NCBI GenBank assembly: GCA_030526355.1
Contig: JAUNDC010000011.1
Span: 18,792 to 82,791, forward strand
DNA length: 64,000 nt
Origin: Bacillota bacterium
GTDB taxonomy: Bacteria > Bacillota > Clostridia > Peptostreptococcales > Anaerovoracaceae
Direction of reading: 5' to 3'
The notes under the pieces: model-generated
Database searches by the model: none
The model's input: only the letters and a program-made list of their open reading frames with translations
Told to the model about the DNA's origin: nothing
Made by a program: the position numbers and the translations under genes
In this document: in pieces, positions 36,514 to 44,516 of the stretch
How the letters are laid out: each line of letters begins with the position of its first letter
Numbering within the stretch: the stretch's first letter is position 1

Positions 36514-37259
36514 TCTTCAACCTCCTTAATAACTGTATACTGACAGAAATGTTCATTCACCAGTCTGTCTGTTATAATGCATGCTTCATCCAGGTCTGCA
36601 AAGGTAACTGGTGAAATCAGCCCGAATTTAGTATGATCTGCCAGCACAAAAGACATATATGCCTTTTTCATTACGGCCATTTTTATTGCTGCCTCCCCGA
36701 TATCCGGTGTTGTAAAACCTCTCTCAATATCCACGCCGTTAGTTCCCATAAAACATTTTGTAAAGTTATAACGCTGTACTGCTTCTATGGCTGCAGACCC
36801 TATAACCGCTTCTGTAGATGGTCTGAGCAGCCCTCCGATAATGTAAGCGTCAAATCCTTTCTGGATTAGCTTTTTGGCATGTGTGATTCCATTGGTAATA
36901 TAAGTAACATTGTTCTTGTCGAGATAATCTATCATTTTTTCGGTGGTGGTTCCTGCATCTATGTATACAAAATCGTTTTCCTGAACCATGCTCGCTGCAT
37001 ATTTTGCAATGAGTTCCTTTTCTTCAACATTTATCATAGTTCTCTGGCTAACATCTGTCTCCCCGAAGGTAATGTCTCCATTCACTGCAACTGCTCCGCC
37101 AAAGACTTTTTTTAATTTTCCTGCATGATCCAGTTCAGTGATGTCACGCCTTATCGTAGATTCACTTATGCTTAATTCCTTTGCCAGGGCAGCCACTTTT
37201 ACTGTATTATGTTTTTTTAACTTTGCTAGAATTCTCTCATGTCTTTCGTTCTGCAGCAT
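36510..37259 (-). CDS. fruR: DeoR-family regulator of the fru operon
   Basis: N-terminal winged helix-turn-helix with [22 protein letters not shown], the DeoR signature, followed by a sugar-phosphate sensor domain with [13 protein letters not shown] and TNGITHAKKL. The family senses a phosphorylated sugar, here probably fructose-1-phosphate; that is inferred from its operon. I prefer the ATG at 37259 (MLQNERHERIL), eight bases after AGGAGG. The protein is a close paralogue of the regulator at 38519-39283. Confidence 0.9.
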   Translation of the reverse strand: MLQNERHERILAKLKKHNTVKVAALAKELSISESTIRRDITELDHAGKLKKVFGGAVAVNGDITFGETDVSQRTMINVEEKELIAKYAASMVQENDFVYIDAGTTTEKMIDYLDKNNVTYITNGITHAKKLIQKGFDAYIIGGLLRPSTEAVIGSAAIEAVQRYNFTKCFMGTNGVDIERGFTTPDIGEAAIKMAVMKKAYMSFVLADHTKFGLISPVTFADLDEACIITDRLVNEHFCQYTVIKEVEE

Positions 37260-37282
37260 ATTCATTTCCTCCTGTTGAGTTT

Positions 37283-37333
37283 ATTGTACCACAAACTCGC
37301 TCAATGTCAATCAAACTTTTTCAAATTCAATCA
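37283..37333 (-). promoter_or_regulatory. fru operon promoter with repeated TGATTGA motif
   Basis: Minus strand TTGACA (37310-37305), 16 bp, TACAAT (37288-37283). TGATTGA occurs twice, at 37333-37327 and 37313-37307, start-to-start 20 bp, the second overlapping the -35. The same motif overlaps the -35 of the paralogous regulator at 39338-39332. These are candidate DeoR-type operator half-sites. Confidence 0.65.
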
Positions 37334-37373
37334 TTCTTTAGTTATATTCGAGCAAACTATTTCATTTTTTTAA

Positions 37374-37455
37374 TCTGCAAAAAAAGAACTGCTACACAGG
37401 GAACAGGCCGGCGCACCCTTAAAATTGCCGATACTGTTCTCCATGCAGCAGTTCT
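37374..37455 (-). terminator. Terminator of gap
   Basis: Minus strand AGAACTGCT (37455-37447) pairs with AGCAGTTCT (37393-37385) and is followed by seven T. Inner complementary segments (GAACAG/CTGTTC) extend the structure. Confidence 0.8.
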
Positions 37456-37485
37456 GTTTATAAGATTTGTGTGTTAACTGTTTTA

Positions 37486-38499
37486 TTATAATAATGTTGC
37501 CACATGACCAAGTGTTCTTACCATTTGTGACACATAACTCATTTCATTGTCATACCATGCAACAACCTGTACCTCAAATACTCCTGTTCCGCTTCTTTCC
37601 ACAAAAGTCTGCGTCGCATCAAACAATGATCCGTAGCTCATTCCGATGATATCACTTGACACTATTGGTTCCTCATTATATCCGAAAGACTCGCTTGCAG
37701 CTTCTCTCATGGCATTGTTTACACCTTCAAGAGTAACAGTTTCTGAAGAATCCTTGAGTACTGCAGTAAGGATTGTAGTTGAACCAGTAGGGACAGGAAC
37801 TCTCTGTGCAGAACCGAGCAGCTTTCCTGCCAGCTCAGGAATTACGAGACCTATTGCCTTGGCTGCACCGGTAGTGTTCGGTACAATATTGATTGCTCCG
37901 GCTCTGGCTCTTCTGAAATCATTCTTTCTGTGCGGTCCGTCCAGAATCATCTGATCACCTGTATATGCATGAATAGTAGTCATGAAGCCTGTTCTTACTT
38001 CTCTGTAATCATTGAGTGCCTTTGCCATTGGGGCAAGACAGTTTGTTGTACATGATGCAGCCGAAATGATATTATCATCTTTTGTAAGAATATTTTCATT
38101 TACCCCGTATACAATAGTAGGTAAATCATTTCCTGCAGGTGCGGAAATAAGTACTTTTTTTGCTCCTGCATCTATATGAGCCTGTGACTTGGCCTTTGAT
38201 GCGAAAAACCCTGTACATTCCAGCACGATATCCACGTCCAGCTCTTTCCATGGAAGCTTTGAAGGATCGGCTTCCTTATATATTCTGATAGCTTTGCCGT
38301 CAATAATTATATGCTCCTCATCACTGTCAACTTCATGCGGGAAATTTCCCTGTACGCTGTCGTGTTTGAGAAGATATGCCAACATTTCTGTAGTAGTAAG
38401 ATCATTAATCGCCACAACATCAAATCTTTCATCGTCAAACATTTTTCTGAACGATAATCTGCCTATTCTACCAAAACCATTGATTGCAATCTTAGCCAT
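37486..38499 (-). CDS. gap: Glyceraldehyde-3-phosphate dehydrogenase
   Basis: NAD-dependent glycolytic enzyme. [16 protein letters not shown] is the nucleotide-binding start, [17 protein letters not shown] holds the catalytic Cys, and [14 protein letters not shown] and SWYDNE-like [15 protein letters not shown] follow. The ATG at 38499 has AGGAGG ahead of it; the longer frame from 38529 overlaps the regulator. It follows a DeoR-family regulator with 19 bp between them, so the two are probably cotranscribed. Confidence 0.96.
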   Translation of the reverse strand: MAKIAINGFGRIGRLSFRKMFDDERFDVVAINDLTTTEMLAYLLKHDSVQGNFPHEVDSDEEHIIIDGKAIRIYKEADPSKLPWKELDVDIVLECTGFFASKAKSQAHIDAGAKKVLISAPAGNDLPTIVYGVNENILTKDDNIISAASCTTNCLAPMAKALNDYREVRTGFMTTIHAYTGDQMILDGPHRKNDFRRARAGAINIVPNTTGAAKAIGLVIPELAGKLLGSAQRVPVPTGSTTILTAVLKDSSETVTLEGVNNAMREAASESFGYNEEPIVSSDIIGMSYGSLFDATQTFVERSGTGVFEVQVVAWYDNEMSYVSQMVRTLGHVATLL

Positions 38500-38518
38500 T
38501 TTATGTTCCTCCTTAATA

Positions 38519-39283
38519 TCATTTATCATCGTTATTAGTTTCTGTTTCTTTAACCACAGTATACTCGCAAAACTCGGAATTCTTTATCACATCTGTTATT
38601 ACTTCCGCTTCATCAATTGCAGCAAATGTAACTGATGAAACACGCCCGAATTTAGTATGATCCGCAAGTATAAACGATCTGTATGACTGCTTGACAGCCG
38701 CTCCTTTTATGGCTGCCTCATCGATATCAGGTGTAGTAAATCCCTTGTTTATATCTACTCCGTTGGCTCCCATAAAGCATTTTGTAAAGTTATATCTGCT
38801 GACAGCTTCAACTGCTGCAATGCCTACTGCCGCTTCTGTGGACGTTCTGAGCACTCCTCCTATAAGATAAGTATCGAAGCCGTTCTTCAGAAGCTTGCCT
38901 GCATGTGATACCCCGTTGGTAACAAATACAGCATTCCTGTTGGTAATATAATCAATCATCTTCTCTGTAGTTGTTCCGGCATCTATGTATACGAAATCAT
39001 TATCTTCTATCATGTCTGCAGCATACTTGGCTATACTGTCTTTTTCTTCTATATTCTTCTGCTTTCGCTCCGATACATCAGTTGCTTCCGATATCATGCT
39101 GAAGTCCCGCAAAACCGCTCCTCCGTGCACTTTTCTCAGCTTACCCTGACGATCAAGCTCGTTAATATCTCTCCTTATTGTAGATTCGCTTATGTTGAGT
39201 TTTCTTGCCAGTTCTGTAACCTGAACTGAATGTGTATCTCTCAGCATCTCTAGAATCTTCTCATGTCTTATATCCTGTAAAAT
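38519..39283 (-). CDS. DeoR-family regulator upstream of gap, probable ATT start
   Basis: A close paralogue of the fru regulator: same winged helix ([22 protein letters not shown]) and sensor domain ([36 protein letters not shown]), with near-identical stretches. The only in-frame ordinary start is a GTG at 39304, which sits at the expected transcription start and has no ribosome site. The codon aligned with the ATG of the paralogue is ATT at 39283 (ATT TTA CAG versus ATG CTG CAG), seven bases after GGGGG. I therefore place the start at ATT with moderate confidence. It probably controls gap. Confidence 0.82.
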   Translation of the reverse strand: MLQDIRHEKILEMLRDTHSVQVTELARKLNISESTIRRDINELDRQGKLRKVHGGAVLRDFSMISEATDVSERKQKNIEEKDSIAKYAADMIEDNDFVYIDAGTTTEKMIDYITNRNAVFVTNGVSHAGKLLKNGFDTYLIGGVLRTSTEAAVGIAAVEAVSRYNFTKCFMGANGVDINKGFTTPDIDEAAIKGAAVKQSYRSFILADHTKFGRVSSVTFAAIDEAEVITDVIKNSEFCEYTVVKETETNNDDK

Positions 39284-39308
39284 ATTATCACCCCCAACTG
39301 TCACCTAC

Positions 39309-39360
39309 AGTATAACATCTCTTTTGGCAAAGTCAATCATTTTCTTTCATTTTCTTTCAT
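39309..39360 (-). promoter_or_regulatory. Promoter and tandem 10-bp repeat upstream of the gap regulator
   Basis: Minus strand TTGACT (39336-39331), 16 bp, TATACT (39314-39309). Immediately upstream of the -35 the plus-strand 10-mer TTTCTTTCAT occurs twice in exact tandem (39341-39350 and 39351-39360), and TGATTGA overlaps the -35. These are candidate sites for the DeoR-type regulator. Confidence 0.6.
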
Positions 39361-39459
39361 TAATTATTATTTTCGCGCAATTTTGATACAAAGGCGAAGT
39401 CTATTTGCATTATTTTACATTATTTTCTTGTTATGGTTTATTTTTCTTGTGGCGTATGA

Positions 39460-40209
39460 TATAAAAGAGAACGCAGGCGTATTAGTGCTCTTTGTGAAGA
39501 AATCAAAAAATATGAAGGCGGTAGGCTTTATATAAAGAATAAGAGAGGCAAAATATATTTTGCTGAATATGACGGTAAATCCCAACGCTGGATAACAAAA
39601 GATCGCAATCGGATTTACCAGCTTGCCCGTAAAGAATATATTAAACGCTCAATTATCATAAATGAAAGTATATGCGATATTTTACAAGAGGCTGTTGACA
39701 AAATTACGACTGCATTCAAATTACACAACCCTAGCGCATTAGCCAATAAATTCAATACCCTTGAATCAGATATGATTATATTGGATCCCGTCACCTTCGC
39801 CTGGAAAACCGAAAAATACAGAAGCAATCCTATTCATCGGGAAGCTTTGAAATATATGACAACAAACGGAATGAGAATGCGTTCCAAATCGGAACTAATA
39901 ATCGGCGATATTCTTGAAAAGTACGGCATTATTTACAGATACGAACAGGCTATCGAAATTTGCGGCAAAATATATTATCCCGATTTTGTAATACTTTGCG
40001 ATGATGGCACAATAATAATCTGGGAACATTTCGGACTTATGGAAGATGAGAGTTATAAACTCAAAGCTTTTAATAAAATCTGTGACTACAGGAAGCTCGG
40101 ATTTAAGCAATACAAGAATCTTATATGTACATGGGAAGATGATCTTGAGAGTATGGAGAATATTGAAGACATCGTCAATCGTATAATACTAAAGAGCAAG
40201 GTATGGTGA
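39460..40209 (+). pseudogene. PD-(D/E)XK-like nuclease family protein without a normal start codon
   Basis: An open frame of 249 codons with no ATG, GTG or TTG in its first 100 codons; the first internal ATG is at 39772. The N-terminal part (EEIKKYEGGRLYIKNKRGKI, YDGKSQRWITKDRN) and the C-terminal part (RMRSKSELIIGDILEKYGI, YYPDFVILCDDG, IIIWEHFGLMEDESY) resemble a family common in Clostridia whose second half looks like a PD-(D/E)XK fold (Asp in YPDF, Glu in WEHFG). An ATG at 39433 is in the same frame but is separated by one TGA codon at 39457. The gene is visibly AT-richer than its neighbours. It may be inactivated, use a rare start, or be read through. It lies immediately before the inverted-repeat array. 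Confidence 0.6.
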
Positions 40210-40255
40210 ATTTGCTTTACTGTTGCTGCATGCTGCACTGCGTATGCATGGTTAC

Positions 40256-40564
40256 AAAGTCTCCAAATTGACTTTCGTAAGCTGTCATTTGGAGACTTTT
40301 AGCTATTTTTGATGCGATCACAACTTGATAGTCTCCAAAAATCTTCTCGAAAAGGTATATTTGGAGGCTTTATTGCCAATATATGCATAATTCTGGAAAA
40401 TAGTCTCCAAATCATAGTTCTGAAGTTGAATTTTGGAGACTTGCGATATATAATTCCATTCATTATACCTAAAAGTCTCCAACCAATCCCTTCTCGGTCA
40501 TGATTTGGAGACTTTTATTTTTGTATGTGATATCAAATGCCGCCAAAGAACAGATTTGGAGACT
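40256..40564. repeat. Regular array of alternating inverted 10-mers, exact 72-bp period
   Basis: Four units start at 40258, 40330, 40402 and 40474, exactly 72 bp apart. Each is AGTCTCCAAA, a 20-base gap, TTTGGAGACT, then (between units) a 32-base gap. Forward copies: 40258-40267, 40330-40339, 40402-40411, 40474-40483 (last base C). Inverted copies: 40288-40297, 40360-40369 (TTTGGAGGCT), 40432-40441, 40504-40513. A degenerate fifth unit has TGCCGCCAAA (40538-40547) and TTTGGAGACT (40555-40564). Gap sequences are largely unlike each other. Units 1 and 4 extend to 12-13 paired bases with flanking A and T runs. The array fills the space between the nuclease-like gene and the convergent MBL gene. 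Confidence 0.9.
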
Positions 40565-40568
40565 TTCA

Positions 40569-41438
40569 TCATTCACTCCGCCACATCATCTTGCCGCCAC
40601 GGAAAACGCACTTGATTTTCCCGCATTCTTCAAGGTATGTCAGATAGCCTTTTGTCGTCGACGACAGAAGTGCATGATTCACAACATTGGTTTTCATGCC
40701 GGTGAACTCGTACATTTTTTGCAGAATATCATCAAGCGCCATCGGCTGGTTGCAGATTTCCAGAACCTTTGCCTGAATTTCCTTCTGGTTATTGATATTC
40801 AGCTCCAGTATTTCTGAAATATCCGTTTCTGCATCGCCATGTGCCGGCACAAACAGCTTGCCCTCGAAGTGCTGCAGCATCCTGAGAGTTTCCATGTATC
40901 CACCTGCATCATACAGATACCCGAAACAATGATTCTCAAGATACGACTTCATAAGATAAGAATCCGCCAGAAACCATACATCATCAGAAGTTTTCACACC
41001 TATCATGCCGAAGGTATGCCCCGGCAGATAAGTCCACTCGATTCCATTCAGCTTATAATCCTCAATAGCTCTGAAGCCGATTTTGCCGGGATGATCAAAA
41101 ATCCTCATCAGCCCTCTTCCAGGCTTGCCGCCGTTCATGTATGCCGCTTCAAGCTCATTGAAGTGAGCAAAGGCCATATCATAATCGGTACAATATGCCG
41201 GAACACCGTACTTTTCCATCAGATACGAATTTCCGCCAAGATGATCTATGTGAGTGTGAGTATTGATAATATAATCAAGGGTCCAGCCCTGTTCGCACAG
41301 TATCCTGTCTATTTTTTCACCATCTCCGACAGCGCCGGTATCTATAAGACAAACACTGTGCTCACCAGTTTTGTATACACCTATATTAGTATTTGCTTCT
41401 ATGTAAAATGTACGTTCTCCTGCCTGTACAAGCTTCAT
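40569..41438 (-). CDS. MBL-fold metallohydrolase
   Basis: Metallo-beta-lactamase fold protein of 289 residues. NTHTHIDHLGG is the HxHxDH metal motif; LPGHTFGMIG, FLADSYL and FVPAHGD supply the later ligands. A C-terminal extension of about 80 residues with winged-helix character (ALDDILQKMYEFTGMKTNVV) resembles the DNA- or RNA-binding-like tail of some family members. I start at the ATG at 41438, after AGGAAGG; it is 16 bp past the hypE stop. Substrate unknown. Its place at the end of the hypCDE run suggests cotranscription. Confidence 0.85.
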   Translation of the reverse strand: MKLVQAGERTFYIEANTNIGVYKTGEHSVCLIDTGAVGDGEKIDRILCEQGWTLDYIINTHTHIDHLGGNSYLMEKYGVPAYCTDYDMAFAHFNELEAAYMNGGKPGRGLMRIFDHPGKIGFRAIEDYKLNGIEWTYLPGHTFGMIGVKTSDDVWFLADSYLMKSYLENHCFGYLYDAGGYMETLRMLQHFEGKLFVPAHGDAETDISEILELNINNQKEIQAKVLEICNQPMALDDILQKMYEFTGMKTNVVNHALLSSTTKGYLTYLEECGKIKCVFRGGKMMWRSE

Positions 41439-41454
41439 TCTCAAAGTATCCTTC

Positions 41455-42435
41455 CTAGCATATTCTCGGCAGCCCTTCGCCGTAAAGCACATCAAATCGC
41501 CTTACCGCTCCGAGCCTTGTTCTGATATATGCACCGCTGCCTTCATCCGCATATCCTATTATTGCAGCATCTCTGCCATGTACAGTGCCTCTCATTATCT
41601 CAAGTGCCTTTTCCGCTTCCCCAGCAGGAACAACCGCAATCATCTTGCCTTCATTTCCCATATAGAGAGGATCCAGACCAAGTATATCGGCAAATCCCCT
41701 GACCTCCGGCGAAACAGGTATAGCGCCCTCCTGAAGCTCGATCCTGCAGCCTGATGTATCTGCGATTTCATTGAGCACTGTGCCAAGTCCTCCTCGTGTA
41801 ACATCTCGCATGGTTCTTACTGATATTCCACCTTCAAACAGCGCATCAACGATATCATTAAGAGCAGCACAATCACTTTTGATATCATTTTCAATTTCCA
41901 TCCTGTGGCTCAGAATGCAAGCATGATGATCGCCGAGATTTCCTGAAACTATAATGGCATCTCCCGGTCTGCAGTTGCTGCTGCTTACATCTCTTCCTTC
42001 AGGTATAAGGCCTATACCGGTAGTATTGATATAAAGGCCTCCGTTTCCCTCAACTACCTTTGTATCACCTGCAACCACCATAACACCGGCTTCGCGAGCC
42101 TGAGCTGCCATTGAAGCCACCAGTCTGTCAAGCAGTTCCGTATCAAGCCCTTCTTCCATTATAAATCCGCAGGTAATGTACTTCGGTACAGCTCCCATCA
42201 TGAGAAGATCATTAACAGTGCCGCATACACACAGCTTACCTATATCGCCACCATTAAATTCAAGAGGCGTCACAACAAAAGAGTCCGTACTGCACGCGAT
42301 TCTGCCGCTGACCTCCAGCACTGCAGCATCCTCCATTCTGTTAAGTATCTTATTGCTGAAATGTTTACCGAATATATCACTCATCAGCTGAGCAGATGAT
42401 TTGCCTCCGCTGCCATGAGCCATAGTTATTTTCAT
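41455..42435 (-). CDS. hypE: Hydrogenase maturation protein HypE
   Basis: Makes the thiocyanate on its C-terminal Cys that becomes the CN ligands of the [NiFe] centre. MAHGSGGKSSAQLM and the AIR synthase-like core VVAGDTKVVEG are present, and the protein ends GEGLPRIC, the essential PRIC tail. The related SelD was considered, but that tail and the neighbours decide for HypE. ATG at 42435 follows AAGGAG. Confidence 0.96.
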   Translation of the reverse strand: MKITMAHGSGGKSSAQLMSDIFGKHFSNKILNRMEDAAVLEVSGRIACSTDSFVVTPLEFNGGDIGKLCVCGTVNDLLMMGAVPKYITCGFIMEEGLDTELLDRLVASMAAQAREAGVMVVAGDTKVVEGNGGLYINTTGIGLIPEGRDVSSSNCRPGDAIIVSGNLGDHHACILSHRMEIENDIKSDCAALNDIVDALFEGGISVRTMRDVTRGGLGTVLNEIADTSGCRIELQEGAIPVSPEVRGFADILGLDPLYMGNEGKMIAVVPAGEAEKALEIMRGTVHGRDAAIIGYADEGSGAYIRTRLGAVRRFDVLYGEGLPRIC

Positions 42436-42483
42436 TTTTATCTCCTTTTTCGCAGGAACCAACCTGCATTTATTTCAAATTTA

Positions 42484-43530
42484 TCAATGAACGTTTCTGT
42501 ACCATATTCCACATGCTCCCTCTGATGAAACCATACACGGTCCGAACGGCTTCAGCGGTGTGCATTTTTCACCGAACATCGGACACTGATCAGGATTTAT
42601 CCTGCCGACAATAACATCAGCACATCCACAGCCTGCCGGAAGCTCCATATCTGCATAAAGCTCCCTGCTTCCTCCGTCAAAGTCTGCATACTCATCCTTC
42701 AGATAAAGTCCCGAATATTCGATGATTCCGAGCCCTCTCCACATGGCAGGTCCAGTCTGGAACACTTCATCCATAACAGCCAGTGCTTTCTGGTTGCCGT
42801 CATCTTTTACAGCATTTCTGTAAAGGTTCTCAGTATGACCGTCGTTGTTCTCTATCTGCTTCACTATTCTGTAAAGGGACGCCAGTATGTGCTCGGCTTC
42901 AAATCCTGTAACAACAAATGGTTTCCTGTAAAGGGACGCCAACTCATCGTATACTCTGCTGCCTGTTATAACGCTCACATGTCCCGGGCATATAAACCCG
43001 TCGATATCCTCCTGATTTTCACAAATCCAGTGAAGCGCTGGTATCGCTGTCTTGAGAGCAGTCACGAGTTTTATATTTATTATTTCTTTTTTATCTGCTT
43101 CCTGTATCATCAGTGCATATGCAGGTGCTGTCGTCTCAAAGCCCACGGCAGCTACAACATACGTCAGTTCAGGGTGCTGCTGTGCTTTTTCCACAGCCTC
43201 AAAGGGTGAATACATCAGCTGTATGTTTGCTGCGCCTCTACCTTTAGCCTCAGACAGGCTTTCATTCGTGCCAGGCACCTTCATCATGTCACCAAAGGTC
43301 AGAAGCACGTGATCCGGCTTCATTGCATATTCTATGCATTTGTCAATGTATGCTGTCGGTGTTACGCACACAGGGCATCCCGGTCCTGATATCAGCTTAA
43401 TTTTAGGTGAAATCAGACTTCTTATGCCGTTTTTGAAAATTGCAGCAGTATGAGTCCCGCATACCTCCATCAGCTTCAGTTCACGCCCGTCATATGATTT
43501 AAGATAATCTATTATTTCTCTGATTTCCAT
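42484..43530 (-). CDS. hypD: Hydrogenase maturation protein HypD
   Basis: [4Fe-4S] scaffold on which, with HypC, the Fe(CN)2CO moiety is assembled. Cysteine motifs: EVCGTHTAAIF, SGPGCPVCVTP, GCGCADVI and QCPMFGEKCTPLKPFGPCMVS, all diagnostic. Length 348 is typical. A 16-bp sequence that encodes LASLYR occurs twice, 57 bp apart, inside the gene (42869-42884 and 42926-42941). Confidence 0.96.
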   Translation of the reverse strand: MEIREIIDYLKSYDGRELKLMEVCGTHTAAIFKNGIRSLISPKIKLISGPGCPVCVTPTAYIDKCIEYAMKPDHVLLTFGDMMKVPGTNESLSEAKGRGAANIQLMYSPFEAVEKAQQHPELTYVVAAVGFETTAPAYALMIQEADKKEIINIKLVTALKTAIPALHWICENQEDIDGFICPGHVSVITGSRVYDELASLYRKPFVVTGFEAEHILASLYRIVKQIENNDGHTENLYRNAVKDDGNQKALAVMDEVFQTGPAMWRGLGIIEYSGLYLKDEYADFDGGSRELYADMELPAGCGCADVIVGRINPDQCPMFGEKCTPLKPFGPCMVSSEGACGIWYRNVH

Positions 43531-43539
43531 GGTTCCTCT

Positions 43540-43755
43540 TTACTGGAGCGCTTCGATCTCAGCGAAAAGATCAATCAGCTCCTGTGCTTTATCCTGTTCC
43601 ATTACTTCTATCGCACAGCCGGCATGCACCAGCACGTACTGACCCGGCTTCGGATCAACAAGACCTGTATTCACATTTACTGTATTCCCGTTAAAGTCGA
43701 CCTTGGCCTTGTCTTCAAATACTTCCAGAACCTTTCCCGGTATAGCTACACACAT
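43540..43755 (-). CDS. hypC: Hydrogenase maturation chaperone HypC
   Basis: 71-residue chaperone that carries the iron ligand complex to the large subunit. It begins MCVAIPGKVLEV with the essential Cys2, so the ATG at 43755 is certain; the longer frame from 43791 would hide that Cys. GQYVLVHAGCAIEVMEQDKA matches the HypC fold. Nine bp before hypD. Confidence 0.95.
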   Translation of the reverse strand: MCVAIPGKVLEVFEDKAKVDFNGNTVNVNTGLVDPKPGQYVLVHAGCAIEVMEQDKAQELIDLFAEIEALQ

Positions 43756-43759
43756 TTTA

Positions 43760-44242
43760 TTATTCCTCCTCAGGGATTTTGCAGACGTCAATCCATCCGG
43801 CAGCCTTTGAATACTCCATCAGCTCCTGACATGTGAGCTCAATGGCACTGTTGCTGCTGCCGCATGCAGGGAACACTGTATCGAATCTCTGCATCGAAAC
43901 ATCCGCATATATATCAACATCTTCATTATCTACTGCAAAAGCACACACTCCGCCTACTGCATGACCTGTATATTCCAGCACGGCCTCCGCTGTAAGCATC
44001 TTCGCTTTGAAGCCGAACTGCTTTTTGAACTTGCCGTTGTTGACCTTGGTATCACCTGCTGTCTGTATCAGAATGCAGCCACCTTCCGGTTTCTGGAATG
44101 AAAGCGTCTTGCATATTCTGGCAGGCTCGGTTCCCGCAGCCTCTGCCGCAAGCTCCACCGTGGCGCTGGATACTTCAAACTCCATAATCCTGTCTGCAAT
44201 TCCCAGTGTTTCAAAATATTCTCTTACTTTCTCGATAGCCAT
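43760..44242 (-). CDS. YbaK/EbsC-type aminoacyl-tRNA deacylase
   Basis: 160-residue member of the YbaK/ProX superfamily, which removes wrong amino acids such as Cys from tRNA-Pro. ELAAEAAGTEPARICKTLSF and AGDTKVNNGKFKKQFG hold the substrate-binding residues, and GYAVGGV-like TGHAVGGVCAFAV the loop near the active site. It is first in the run that leads to hypC, 4 bp away; no functional tie to hydrogenase maturation is known. Confidence 0.9.
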   Translation of the reverse strand: MAIEKVREYFETLGIADRIMEFEVSSATVELAAEAAGTEPARICKTLSFQKPEGGCILIQTAGDTKVNNGKFKKQFGFKAKMLTAEAVLEYTGHAVGGVCAFAVDNEDVDIYADVSMQRFDTVFPACGSSNSAIELTCQELMEYSKAAGWIDVCKIPEEE

Positions 44243-44284
44243 CGTTCTTTCTCCTGATGAGCATTATTTTAACCTATAGCGTTT

Positions 44285-44313
44285 ATTATACAATTTTTGA
44301 CGGGCTTCGTAAA
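44285..44313 (-). promoter_or_regulatory. Promoter of the ybaK-hypCDE run
   Basis: Minus strand TTTACG (44313-44308), 17 bp, TATAAT (44290-44285), 43 bp before the start codon. Confidence 0.6.
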
Positions 44314-44321
44314 CCTATCGC

Positions 44322-44422
44322 GGGAACAAATATCGGCGTGATGGTTATTTCATCGGTTATTAAAGCATATGTTCCCTGTTTTACGAAATAATAGCATCAG
44401 GTATAGCAAATGCTCACCTGAT
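44322..44422. other. Two inverted repeats in the 274-bp space between ybaK and the decarboxylase
   Basis: GGGAACA (44322-44328) with TGTTCCC (44370-44376), and ATCAGGT (44396-44402) with ACCTGAT (44416-44422). The first lies upstream of the ybaK -35 and could be an operator; nothing else supports a role. TCATCGGTTA at 44350 resembles the array motif at 58915 but has no partner here. Confidence 0.4.
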
Positions 44423-44441
44423 ATTGTACCATAATAATAGA

Positions 44442-44476
44442 AGAAGGCTACAGCATTCATTCTGCCGTAGCCTTCT
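44442..44476. terminator. Hairpin downstream of the decarboxylase gene
   Basis: AGAAGGCTAC (44442-44451) pairs perfectly with GTAGCCTTCT (44467-44476), loop 15. The T run is better on the plus strand, but the gene it follows is on the minus strand. Confidence 0.65.
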
Positions 44477-44516
44477 TTTATTATACAATTACACATATTC
44501 TTTATAATAATCTCCC

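Noticed and set aside
39433..39480. Selenocysteine TGA in the nuclease-like gene
   Set aside because: No SECIS-like hairpin was found right after the TGA, the position is at the poorly conserved N-terminus, and the selD-like gene in the window is hypE.
40256..40564. CRISPR array
   Set aside because: Repeats are only 10 bp, alternate in orientation, and have two gap lengths (20 and 32). CRISPR repeats are longer and all in one direction, and no cas gene was seen.
40256..40564. Series of intrinsic terminators
   Set aside because: Loops of 20 bases and a fixed 72-bp spacing do not suit terminators, and only units 1 and 4 have a T run.
41455..42435. Selenophosphate synthetase SelD
   Set aside because: The PRIC C-terminus and hypC/hypD neighbours identify HypE.
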